IMG/VR virus record: IMGVR_UViG_3300025770_001492
Span: 1-64,000 of that record
Origin: a virus
Reading direction: 5' to 3' (one strand)
DNA length: 64,000 nucleotides
Shown: one piece after another, positions 57,347 to 64,000 of the stretch
How positions within the stretch are numbered: position 1 is the stretch's first letter
Layout: every line of letters begins with the position of its first letter
Notes under the pieces: generated by a model
The model's input: only the letters and a program-made list of their open reading frames with translations
Database searches by the model: none
What the model was told of the DNA's origin: nothing
Program-made: the position numbers and the translations under genes

Positions 57347-57697
57347 TCATATCTTTCCGAGTTCTTTTTTGATTTCATCTAACTCTGCTTCCATTCGCTC
57401 GATCTTCTTGAGGCAAACGGCAACAATTGCTTTTTCTCGTGTCCATGCAAATAAGTTATCAGCTTGCTCCTGTGTGGGGCACCAAGCAAGCATTTCTTCT
57501 AGTTCTTCTGGCGACAACGGTTTAACTTTTTTTGGGAGATCAGTCATTTCCTTTTTCTTTTCATCATCAGGATACCTAGCTATTTTGTGATCGCACTTGG
57601 TACACGCTAGAGGCTCATCTCCTCGATCACAGTAAAAAGACCATTCATAATATTTTCCCTTTTTACATTTTACACATTTTTTATCAAGCATGTCCAT
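57347..57697 (-). CDS. Zinc-ribbon and coiled-coil protein (116 aa)
   Basis: CVKCKKGKYYEWSFYC and LACTKCDHKI form a C4 ribbon; the C-terminus is a coiled coil (KKIERMEAELDEIKKELGKI). The ATG at 57697 lies 2 nt after the upstream stop; a longer frame overlaps that gene and is unlikely. Confidence 0.6.
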   Translation of the reverse strand: MDMLDKKCVKCKKGKYYEWSFYCDRGDEPLACTKCDHKIARYPDDEKKKEMTDLPKKVKPLSPEELEEMLAWCPTQEQADNLFAWTREKAIVAVCLKKIERMEAELDEIKKELGKI

Positions 57698-57699
57698 AG

Positions 57700-58230
57700 T
57701 TACCAAGCCTCTGCCCATAGTTGTTCGTCGTCCCACTCCCATGCTACACGGCGGTTTCCGCAAGCACATCTTCGTTCGATTCCGTCCCAGCCTGCGCAAT
57801 CTTCGTCGAAATCGTGGCAGTTCCATCCTTGAAAATCAATAAACACTTCGTTGTGAATCCTAACAGAGAATTGCTTGTCGAAGGATTGTAAGATTTTTGA
57901 CAAATCAGGGTGACACTTATAGACATTCTCAATGTGCTTCCGAACTTCCGGCACATCAGAGCACGGTTTAACTTTTATTTCTTCTATTCTTGATCTCGTG
58001 GAGTTTGCATATCGAACAAAACATTCATAATGAACATCTGTGTCTAGGCGTTCCTCAAGCGGATCAAACTTTTTAAATTCAAAATCAAAGAAAACGTATG
58101 AATCACTTTCCTCAATTGGAAACTTATGCTCGTAAGAGTGGAAAGCTCCTATCTCTTTGATAATTAAAGTTCTATCTTTTTCTAAACGTTTGGCAGATGG
58201 CTTAGGAACCACAACGTGATAGTTCTTCAT
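57700..58230 (-). CDS. Unidentified protein (176 aa)
   Basis: MKNYHVVVPKPSAKRLEKDR begins it; the C-terminus is rich in Trp and Cys (CAGWDGIERRCACGN, AWEWDDEQLWAEAW). ATGA-coupled to the gene upstream. No family recognised. Confidence 0.55.
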   Translation of the reverse strand: MKNYHVVVPKPSAKRLEKDRTLIIKEIGAFHSYEHKFPIEESDSYVFFDFEFKKFDPLEERLDTDVHYECFVRYANSTRSRIEEIKVKPCSDVPEVRKHIENVYKCHPDLSKILQSFDKQFSVRIHNEVFIDFQGWNCHDFDEDCAGWDGIERRCACGNRRVAWEWDDEQLWAEAW

Positions 58231-58412
58231 TTTGGTTGAATCCCATGCGGATTTTGAGAAAGAATATAAGTCTTCAACAGTTCCATAGACTCTGCTTCTG
58301 TGAAGCCTTCTCTTTTACATCCATTAAAAACTTCTCGCCAAGTTCGGGGGAAAATTTCTCCCGCCTGTGTTATGGCTTGCTCAAGATTGTGTCTTTCAGG
58401 TCCATCTAACAT
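58227..58412 (-). CDS. Unidentified small protein (61 aa)
   Basis: MLDGPERHNLEQAITQAGEI begins a helical protein overlapping both neighbours by a few bases. No motif. Confidence 0.5.
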   Translation of the reverse strand: MLDGPERHNLEQAITQAGEIFPRTWREVFNGCKREGFTEAESMELLKTYILSQNPHGIQPK

Positions 58413-58615
58413 GGATAAATGCTCACAATTGTGGAAATTTCGATATCGCTGAATTTGTTATCAGTCAAATTCCAAACTAATATCTTATCAGATTCTTGTT
58501 GGTTTTTCTTCTCTACAGTGCATTTTTTTTTGTGAATTTTGCTTGATGTAAGCGATTCGTATTCAACGATCATCTCTTTTTCAAACAAAGCATCTTGCAC
58601 ATATTCAAATTTCAT
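58406..58615 (-). CDS. Unidentified small protein (69 aa)
   Basis: MKFEYVQDALFEKEMIVEYE begins it. A TTTACT-N16-TACAAT promoter-like pair has its -10 box overlapping this ATG, so either the promoter is not used or translation starts at Met15. Confidence 0.45.
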   Translation of the reverse strand: MKFEYVQDALFEKEMIVEYESLTSSKIHKKKCTVEKKNQQESDKILVWNLTDNKFSDIEISTIVSIYPC

Positions 58616-58647
58616 TGTACTAATTTGTCCATTTGAGTAAACTGCAA

Positions 58648-59367
58648 TTAACTAAAAAATCTCACATCCTCTGGATAAGCTTTTTTGATTAGTTCTATTG
58701 CTTTTTCATCTAGGTAGTCATCGTATTTCCAGCCCCTTTTTCTTAGACTATGTCCTTCTACAGATCTATTTTTAAAATTGAGGTCATACTTTTTGTTCAA
58801 CCTCTCTAACTCTTGATCCAAGTTGACGATATTAACCTTCTCATCGATTTTGGTTTCCACAAATTGCTTAATAGTGTGAACCCTGCATTGATGGCAGGCT
58901 GCAACCGAACCCTTTATCAACCCTTCCAAGAATTGGTGAATTGAGTCACACTTAAAACGACATTCGATTGCCATGTATCCGTCTTTTTGAATCAACTTTT
59001 GACCATTGGTTGGCTTGTAGAAAACAGGGTGCTCTTTGTATTCTTGATTCCAAGCAAAGCAACATGCGGCCCTTTGAAAAGGGTCTCTATAGAATTGAAT
59101 TTTTAAATATTCATCAAAGTCGATTCCTCTTTTTATTTCGTGAAAATGTTTAACCTTTTCATAAAAAGAAGGAGTATGGATGTCAAATTTTTTCTCAGGT
59201 AGTTCAACTCCCACATGATCATAAAAAATACTTTTAGCCGTCGTGCATCCACATTTTGGAGTGTAGATGAAAACGATTTTTCTTTCATGGTCAAACAAAG
59301 CTTGACGACTACCGCCCGGTTTTTTAAACACCTCTTCCCATCTATCGGGAACTAAGCTTTCACCCAC
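58648..59367 (-). CDS. Sulfotransferase-like protein
   Basis: A 239-aa protein: IVFIYTPKCGCTTAKSIFY is the PAPS-type loop and IQFYRDPFQRAACCFAWN the 3'-phosphate segment; KKYDLNFKNRSVEGHSLRK lies near the C-terminus. Sixth sulfotransferase-like domain of the window. Confidence 0.78.
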   Translation of the reverse strand: MGESLVPDRWEEVFKKPGGSRQALFDHERKIVFIYTPKCGCTTAKSIFYDHVGVELPEKKFDIHTPSFYEKVKHFHEIKRGIDFDEYLKIQFYRDPFQRAACCFAWNQEYKEHPVFYKPTNGQKLIQKDGYMAIECRFKCDSIHQFLEGLIKGSVAACHQCRVHTIKQFVETKIDEKVNIVNLDQELERLNKKYDLNFKNRSVEGHSLRKRGWKYDDYLDEKAIELIKKAYPEDVRFFS

Positions 59368-59785
59368 AAGATAGCCCTTCTAAAAAGTCATTATCAAATT
59401 GGTTTTTCTCACCAATTTCTTCAGAAGGAGGGTCTGTAACATCTGAAAGAAGATAATCGTACAAAATTTCAACATCGTCGCTGCAATCGTCTATTTGCTC
59501 AGAAGGAGGGATGCTTGACTCCGCTGGAATTCCCGATCTATCGACTTTCATAACATATCGAGCGAATAAAGGGTTGACACCTATTTGCTTCCATACCGTG
59601 AATACTATATTAGGTTCACCCGCTGGAGGCAGAGATGTAAGCTTATATCCTGGATCGGAATAACTTATATAGGGATCTGGATCAGGGGAAACGGCAGGGC
59701 CTTGATATTCAGAATCCCAACTAATACACCTATCTCTTGTTTTTTGCGTTACTGCTAAAACTAAATCTTTATTACTACATGCCAT
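59360..59785 (-). CDS. Unidentified Pro/Ser-rich protein (141 aa)
   Basis: From the ATG at 59785: MACSNKDLVLAVTQKTRDRC begins it, followed by a Pro/Asp/Ser-rich region. GATAAATA lies 6 nt upstream, unusually close. A GTG start at 59800 is possible. No family recognised. Confidence 0.5.
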   Translation of the reverse strand: MACSNKDLVLAVTQKTRDRCISWDSEYQGPAVSPDPDPYISYSDPGYKLTSLPPAGEPNIVFTVWKQIGVNPLFARYVMKVDRSGIPAESSIPPSEQIDDCSDDVEILYDYLLSDVTDPPSEEIGEKNQFDNDFLEGLSCG

Positions 59786-59796
59786 GAAATTATTTA

Positions 59797-60411
59797 TCAC
59801 TCACAGGTATAAATCGCATCGCAAAAATTATCATTTATTGCGTACCTTAAAACCTGATTATATCCGAATGATTTTAGAAACTCATTTATTGTTTCTTCGG
59901 ATGGAATGATGTCTCTGGCAGGTTTTGGGCGAACTTCCAAGTTAATCCACTTAATCCTTTTTTCTCTGAGCATATTGGAAGCACCCATCAACGCCTTCAA
60001 CTCAGCACCCTCTATATCCATCCAAAGAATGACTTTGTCCAAACATCCTAGTTGCTGATCGAACCAGTCTATAGTTTTAGCAGTTACTTTTTCAGATACT
60101 GCGAGCTTATTTTTTCTTCCTTGATTGAATACCGTTGGAGCATCTCCAAACTTAGCTTGCTTTGTTTTTCTGTGAAGAGTTAATTGAGTGTTTTCATCCC
60201 ACGCCGCATATGGAAGCAAAAGGCCGGGGAACTTAGGAATCAATCGCCTATATCTTACCCAACAAGGCTCAAATCCATACAGTGCCATATCGGGGTATCT
60301 TTTCCCAAGTGTAATATATTCCGACTTAGGCCCGACTCCAATGTCGTACATTGCTTTTGGTGCTTCATCAACAAACTGACAAATGACTGCCTCTTTTTTT
60401 TTCTGATCCAT
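59797..60411 (-). CDS. FkbM-family methyltransferase
   Basis: A 204-aa protein: MYDIGVGPKSEYITL as motif I and ILWMDIEGAELKALMGASN as the FkbM signature. Shorter than the copy at 44875. ATGA-coupled to the large unknown protein upstream. Confidence 0.75.
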   Translation of the reverse strand: MDQKKKEAVICQFVDEAPKAMYDIGVGPKSEYITLGKRYPDMALYGFEPCWVRYRRLIPKFPGLLLPYAAWDENTQLTLHRKTKQAKFGDAPTVFNQGRKNKLAVSEKVTAKTIDWFDQQLGCLDKVILWMDIEGAELKALMGASNMLREKRIKWINLEVRPKPARDIIPSEETINEFLKSFGYNQVLRYAINDNFCDAIYTCE

Positions 60412-61622
60412 CAGTAACGCTCCAAAAATATGGTTGGATCTTCTACATCTTTCATTTCATCCAACCAATCGAAATTTACAGGTTTACCAATGGGGTTTTT
60501 AGGGTTATCCGTCGTGAACTCATAAAAGCATGGATATCCTTTGCAATGAAGCCAAACTAAAAAAGGAATATGATCGTTTATAGCGTGGTCTAATCCTTGA
60601 TAAATTCTTTTTTCCTTATCACTATCTAGTCCTCGATATGCAAAACTTTCAGGGGTGTTTCGCATCCCTGTAACAAGAAATGTTTTTGCAACCCAGTTAT
60701 TCGAGGCAACTTTGTCCCTGTAAAAGGATAAAGGACAATATCCTGTTCGGACTACATATTTAAGATTCTTCAGGTTAGATGTATCGTCCCAGTGAAAAAA
60801 CTTGCGATCTCGCCCACAAGCACTTGCAATTTCTACGGACGAACACATAAAGTATAACTCTAAAGTTTCATTCTTCACCTCGTAGTGCATTTTTCCAGAG
60901 ACAACCCCATGAAGAAGAGACAAGTCATAGTGCGACTTTGGCTTGTCCCCCAAAAGACACCTCTGGATAATTCTGTCATACGCATGTGATGCAAATGCTA
61001 AATTTGCTGGGAGCCTGTTCACAATTAATTTGTTGTCTGAGTCTGGAAAATACAACCTTCCGAGATCTGTGGACTTCGTGAGAATTTCAGTAAATGAAAC
61101 CCTTATCTTATTGTTCCCGCCCAAACCTAGCTGAAACATGTTTTCAGGACAATATTCTTTCAACTTGTCCTTGGAAATCATTTCAAAGACGATTTCTCCA
61201 AGCCTTTTAACAACTCCGTCAATCATCACATCACAAAGTATGCTTACCCTATGATTATATTCAGATTCCGACTTAGCTTTTTTGCCATCCCAAAAAGCAT
61301 TAAAAGCGTTCTCGAAAAGAGCGTGAACACGATCTGTGTATTCAGTTCTTCGGATAGTGTTTTTCGAGTAATTGCTGTGATTGTGTAGGATGTTTAAAAG
61401 ATAAAAGCAACGAAGAACTCTTACTTGAGCAGAGTTGAAATAGTTATCTAAGTTTCCCAATATCTTTTCAAGATTGGAAACCACAATATTCTTAAATTCA
61501 GAATGGCGACAATCAAAAGCCTCAATGCCGAACTTTGTTCGGAGTGTGTTGTTCTTTTTCCGAAGATTTTGCTTTTGCTTCTTTCGCTTCTTATCCGCCT
61601 TTCTAATCTTTTTACTAGACAT
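60411..61622 (-). CDS. Unidentified 403-aa protein
   Basis: The first 30 residues are Lys/Arg-rich (RKADKKRKKQKQNLRKKNNT); the rest is a folded region with no motif I recognise. It has its own TTTACA-type promoter. The size and private promoter suggest a significant, possibly early, function. Confidence 0.6.
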   Translation of the reverse strand: MSSKKIRKADKKRKKQKQNLRKKNNTLRTKFGIEAFDCRHSEFKNIVVSNLEKILGNLDNYFNSAQVRVLRCFYLLNILHNHSNYSKNTIRRTEYTDRVHALFENAFNAFWDGKKAKSESEYNHRVSILCDVMIDGVVKRLGEIVFEMISKDKLKEYCPENMFQLGLGGNNKIRVSFTEILTKSTDLGRLYFPDSDNKLIVNRLPANLAFASHAYDRIIQRCLLGDKPKSHYDLSLLHGVVSGKMHYEVKNETLELYFMCSSVEIASACGRDRKFFHWDDTSNLKNLKYVVRTGYCPLSFYRDKVASNNWVAKTFLVTGMRNTPESFAYRGLDSDKEKRIYQGLDHAINDHIPFLVWLHCKGYPCFYEFTTDNPKNPIGKPVNFDWLDEMKDVEDPTIFLERY

Positions 61623-61666
61623 TGTGAAAACCTTTAAAAGCGAGAAATAAATTCCTTCCTACTTAC

Positions 61667-61694
61667 ATTCTACTGTTTTTTCTACGTCTGTAAA
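61667..61694 (-). promoter_or_regulatory. Promoter TTTACA-N16-TAGAAT
   Basis: Minus-strand -35 at 61694-61689, -10 at 61672-61667. The T run of the preceding terminator touches the -35 box. Confidence 0.65.
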
Positions 61695-61728
61695 CAAAAA
61701 AAAAGACAGGCTGAGATTAACCTGTCTT
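61695..61728 (-). terminator. Intrinsic terminator after the 61-aa gene
   Basis: AAGACAGG pairs with CCTGTCTT around a 10-nt loop; on the minus strand nine T residues follow. Confidence 0.85.
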
Positions 61729-61757
61729 CGAAGCATCCTTGTTACCGTACCGCACTC

Positions 61758-61943
61758 TTAAACTTGGCTCACAGACTTTTGGAAACCTGTACCAGAGCAT
61801 CTGGGGCATTTTATCATTCGTTTTCCTACGTTGCTATTGTGCCAACCTCCGCCGCCACAATACTTACAAGGCTTCTTGTCTGTAGTTGTTATACAATTTT
61901 TAGTTTCGTTGTAAACTATAGTTTTGAAAATTTTTTCTAACAC
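61758..61943 (-). CDS. DnaJ-type zinc-finger small protein (61 aa)
   Basis: CKYCGGGGWHN and CPRCSGTGF are two CxxCxGxG-type repeats as in the DnaJ cysteine-rich region. GTG start. A co-chaperone or RNA-binding role is possible. Confidence 0.6.
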   Translation of the reverse strand: MLEKIFKTIVYNETKNCITTTDKKPCKYCGGGGWHNSNVGKRMIKCPRCSGTGFQKSVSQV

Positions 61944-61950
61944 TTAATTT

Positions 61951-62121
61951 TCACCCTTCTCTTTCGCAGAGAGGTATGGACAACTTTTTTTCAGTTTTAA
62001 CTTTTTTTGGCGTTGTTTTGTTGATTCCGACATCAGAAAATGCCAAAAGCATGTTTTCGCCTTTTCTGGATCGCCTAACTGCTGCCTCGTTCAAAGCTTT
62101 AATAGTTTCCAAGCACCACAT
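61951..62121 (-). CDS. Small protein (56 aa)
   Basis: MWCLETIKALNEAAVRRSRK, then GENMLLAFSD and a lysine-rich tail. The MWxxETIxxxNxxA start recalls small proteins common in phages. It lies 18 nt after the tRNA-Met-like element. Ribosome site weak. Confidence 0.55.
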   Translation of the reverse strand: MWCLETIKALNEAAVRRSRKGENMLLAFSDVGINKTTPKKVKTEKKLSIPLCEREG

Positions 62122-62139
62122 AGTTAACTTTCTGTAAAT

Positions 62140-62205
62140 GATGAAGGATTCGAACTTGCGGCCTCAAGGTTATGAGCCTTGCGAGATACCCCTTCTCCAT
62201 CCTGC
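62140..62205 (-). tRNA. tRNA-Met-like element (CAT), 3' part degenerate
   Basis: The 5' side (CGCAGGATGGAGA) resembles an initiator tRNA; D arm GAGA/TCTC and anticodon arm CAAGG-CTCATAA-CCTTG are intact. The T stem GCAAG does not pair with CCTTC, and no matching acceptor 3' strand is found. An alternative 7-bp pairing GATGGAG/CTTCATC exists but breaks the D arm. Possibly a decayed or unusual tRNA. Confidence 0.45.
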
Positions 62206-62241
62206 GTCATTGTAATTTTATTGTAGTCAGAACAATTCAAA

Positions 62242-62341
62242 AAAATGAAAAAACGGGAAACCACACCTGAACTTGCGGGGGATCAAGTTTGGATTAAACA
62301 TTAGAATGCGGGGTCTAATGCCTAACCCGTTTTTTCATTTT
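62242..62341 (-). ncRNA. Structured element: 16-bp outer stem with two G/C-loop hairpins
   Basis: AAAATGAAAAAACGGG (62242-62257) pairs perfectly with CCCGTTTTTTCATTTT (62326-62341). Inside are AACTTG/CAAGTT with loop CGGGGGAT and CATTAGA/TCTAATG with loop ATGCGGGG (plus-strand reading). The T run on either strand suggests termination of the gene at 62498. From 62342 to 62497 I see only short hairpins and no gene. Confidence 0.5.
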
Positions 62342-62497
62342 GAGTGTAACAGTGGCCGACTATTACACTAAGTGTTTCAAAAAGAATGCAGGAGCCTAAT
62401 CACTCCCAAGGAATTGAAGCCCTCTCAGAAAACAATTATTCTGGTACTTGCCACCTAAGTGCTATGCATCGCACAATTACATTCTATGTTTCAAATG

Positions 62498-62860
62498 TTA
62501 CTTGGTTTCTTTTTCGTTGACAAGCTCAATTTTCTTTTCAACTTTCGAAGCCATAATTTGAACCTCAGTACCTCTGTCATATCCATCATGCCAAATTTGC
62601 TCATAATGTTCTGGGCGGCTCAATGTCTCGACCACCCCAGAAACATAGTTTCTGGTGCCAACCATTTCACTTTCGGACTTAGCGATTTTCAACTCATACA
62701 TAAGGTCACGAATTTGATCGTCAGCTATCTCTCTAGCTCTATCTGAATACTCGACAATACTTTCGAGTCTTTCGACCTTATTTTCAGAATAAATGTAATA
62801 ATGAATCGCCACAGATGCTAAACAAATTCCAAGCAGCGAATAAACAGGTTTCTTGTCCAT
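62498..62860 (-). CDS. Membrane-anchored or secreted small protein (120 aa)
   Basis: MDKKPVYSLLGICLASVAIH starts with a membrane segment; a helical, charged domain follows. AAGGAG precedes the ATG at 62860. A promoter with an overlapping palindrome lies upstream. Function unknown. Confidence 0.6.
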   Translation of the reverse strand: MDKKPVYSLLGICLASVAIHYYIYSENKVERLESIVEYSDRAREIADDQIRDLMYELKIAKSESEMVGTRNYVSGVVETLSRPEHYEQIWHDGYDRGTEVQIMASKVEKKIELVNEKETK

Positions 62861-62909
62861 TTGTATCTCCTTAAGATAGGACGCCAGAAATAAAACACTT
62901 GAGTGCTTT

Positions 62910-62937
62910 ATCATACAGAAATTATTATTTCTGTAAA
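62910..62937 (-). promoter_or_regulatory. Promoter with overlapping palindromic operator
   Basis: Minus-strand -35 TTTACA at 62937-62932 and -10 TATGAT at 62915-62910, 16-nt spacer. The spacer holds the perfect palindrome CAGAAAT-TATT-ATTTCTG (62916-62933), a likely repressor site. Confidence 0.6.
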
Positions 62938-62939
62938 GT

Positions 62940-63575
62940 CTAATCCTCTATCTCGGCTCGAATTTTTTCTATTGCGTTAAACGCACAGTGTCTTGCCCCC
63001 GCCCGTGTCATGTCGAAGCAATCACCTATTTCTTGCCAAGATTTATTCTCTAGAAATCTCATTTTCAGCATTTGTTTGTCTCTTTGATGTTTCTCTCCTT
63101 CAGAATCATCACAACTGAAAATTTTATCAAAATCCAAATCTGGGAGTTTTTCCTCTGCTTGTTCTTCAGGAAAATCAAGATTGTCTAACTCTGAAATTCT
63201 AACCAAAGGAATGTTTCTCTTTTTCCTCTGATTGAACTTAAACGAATCTAAGATTCTATTTCTCATGCATTTCCATGCGTAAGTCGAGAAGGCATCATTT
63301 ATGTGTGGATCATACGTTGACGCCGCATCCCATAAGCCAATCAAGGCAATTGAATATTCTTCTGAATCTCGAACCTCAATCGAATTTTTGACATAACGAG
63401 ACGCACATTTGAGAGCCAACCCAATGTGGTCTTCAACCGAAATAGGAACAATCTTTTCTTCTAGAAAAATTGTTTCTACAGGAATTTCAGATTTTAAAGG
63501 AGCAGAAATCAGATCTAACATAAACCAGTCTTTGGCGTTTAAAAGTAAATCATCCCTGATTCTGTTGTTGTTCAA
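62940..63575 (-). CDS. Small sigma-70-family factor, gp55-like
   Basis: A 211-aa protein. Region 2 is seen in IALIGLWDAASTYDPHINDA with FSTYAWKCMRNRILDSFK; region 4 in LRFLENKSWQEIGDCFDMTR and AGARHCAFNAIEKIRAEI. Region 1 and a full region 3 are missing, as in phage late sigma factors. It probably reads the TATAAATA-type boxes. A TTG start follows AGGAGG very closely; an ATG at 63521 is the alternative. Confidence 0.82.
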   Translation of the reverse strand: MNNNRIRDDLLLNAKDWFMLDLISAPLKSEIPVETIFLEEKIVPISVEDHIGLALKCASRYVKNSIEVRDSEEYSIALIGLWDAASTYDPHINDAFSTYAWKCMRNRILDSFKFNQRKKRNIPLVRISELDNLDFPEEQAEEKLPDLDFDKIFSCDDSEGEKHQRDKQMLKMRFLENKSWQEIGDCFDMTRAGARHCAFNAIEKIRAEIED

Positions 63576-63622
63576 CCCCTCCTACTTGGTGGCATGCGGA
63601 AGGCCCGCATCGAGTAAAAATT

Positions 63623-63651
63623 ATAGTAGCCAACAAAATTGGTGTTGTAAA
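63623..63651 (-). promoter_or_regulatory. Promoter of the sigma-factor gene (TTTACA-N17-TACTAT)
   Basis: Minus-strand -35 at 63651-63646 and -10 at 63628-63623. A 12-codon ORF (MRAFRMPPSRRG) lies in the leader and ends over the sigma start. Confidence 0.5.
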
Positions 63652-63661
63652 GTCTTAAAAA

Positions 63662-64000
63662 TCAATTTTTTCTCTTGTTCGCAATCGACATATGAAAAGT
63701 TTTTTGAAATCCTTCGGGAAGAATCGAGAAATTTTCTTCGCAAGAAAGCCCCAACTCTGTTCGGATTTCTTCAAATCTTTTAGAAAAAGCATTGATCCAA
63801 AAATAAACTTCACCTTCCCTTATAATCCCATCGTAAAAGAATTCAACCGCTTCTCCCTCGTATTGTCCCCAATTAGACATATCCGTGGGCTTATCGTATT
63901 CTAACCCGTTCTTTTCACGCACAATTGTAATGTGTGCAGGATATCGTAAACCATTTACATTCTTGTACTTAGGAACCAATTTTCGATAATAATCGGCTAT
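63662..64000 (-). CDS. 2H-phosphoesterase-like protein, cut by window edge
   Basis: The frame is open to the window end (ADYYRKLVPKYKNVNGLRYP). PAHITIVRE and KTFHMSIANK are the paired HxT/S signatures of 2H phosphoesterases, which act on cyclic or 2'-phosphates of RNA. Together with the ligase at 48822 it suggests RNA end repair. The N-terminus lies outside the window. Confidence 0.65.
   Translation of the reverse strand: MADYYRKLVPKYKNVNGLRYPAHITIVREKNGLEYDKPTDMSNWGQYEGEAVEFFYDGIIREGEVYFWINAFSKRFEEIRTELGLSCEENFSILPEGFQKTFHMSIANKRKN

Noticed and set aside
62354-62480. A further tRNA on the minus strand (ACTT/AAGT and CAGAA/TTCTG hairpins)
   Set aside because: Arms resemble D and anticodon arms, but the acceptor stem and a 7-nt anticodon loop are missing.
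1-64000. Bacterial chromosome rather than phage
   Set aside because: Metabolic and glycan genes would fit, but gene overlap, small ORFs, late boxes, small sigma factor and phage-type enzymes point to a phage; no structural gene in the window makes this less than certain.

Overview
The window looks like part of a large, AT-rich, tailed-phage genome of the T4-like type, probably from an aquatic habitat. I infer this from dense and often overlapping genes (many ATGA start/stop junctions), many very small ORFs, a tRNA cluster, phage-type nucleic-acid enzymes (RNase H, ATP-dependent DNA ligase, RNA ligase, DEDD exonuclease, HNH nuclease, ParB-like protein), a small gp55-like sigma factor, and TATAAATA-type boxes upstream of several genes. 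No capsid, tail or terminase gene is recognisable here, so phage origin is strong inference rather than proof. The host is unknown; CsrA proteins beginning MLVLSR and an AT-hook/coiled-coil protein would fit a planctomycete-like host, but this is weak.

Layout. 1-13 kb: housekeeping and DNA-handling genes, mostly minus strand (GGCT-like protein, phosphoesterase, ClpX, PRPP synthetase, ParB-like protein, DNA ligase, RNase H, SprT-like protein, two CsrA proteins), then a short plus-strand block (lipoprotein, HAD phosphatase, 2H-like protein). 13-36 kb: a large glycan island with about a dozen glycosyltransferases, several PAPS-type sulfotransferases, methyltransferases, a TagD-like cytidylyltransferase, an epimerase, two PLP sugar-aminotransferase-like genes, an ATP-grasp ligase and a PhyH-type dioxygenase. 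36-40 kb: metabolic genes (saccharopine-dehydrogenase-like, proline dehydrogenase, PEP carboxykinase) and an HNH nuclease. 40-55 kb: tRNA-Arg, M42 peptidase, SLOG protein, exonuclease, FkbM methyltransferases, two tandem near-identical small proteins, dCMP-deaminase-like protein, Pmp3-like peptide, Rnl5-type RNA ligase and a 584-aa TerD-like protein. 55-56 kb: a tRNA cluster. 56-64 kb: small unknowns, more sulfotransferase and FkbM genes, structured RNA and the sigma factor.

Two promoter classes are readable. One is TTTACA-N16/17-TAtnaT (clpX, the AT-hook gene in three tandem copies, DNA ligase, lipoprotein, TerD-like gene and others). The other is TATAAATA-like and marks probable late genes such as the tandem 73/74-aa proteins.

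The most striking element is in the tRNA cluster: a tRNA-Thr(TGT) gene is split in its anticodon loop, and complete tRNA-Pro and tRNA-Gly genes fill the gap with essentially no spacer. Normal 5' and 3' processing of the inner tRNAs would free the two Thr halves with ends that an RNA ligase can join, and the same window encodes an Rnl5-type ligase. Other unusual items are a circularly permuted FGE-type domain fused to a methyltransferase, a glycosyltransferase-sulfotransferase fusion, two CsrA genes next to GGA-rich structured RNA, and a phage-borne PEPCK/proline dehydrogenase pair.
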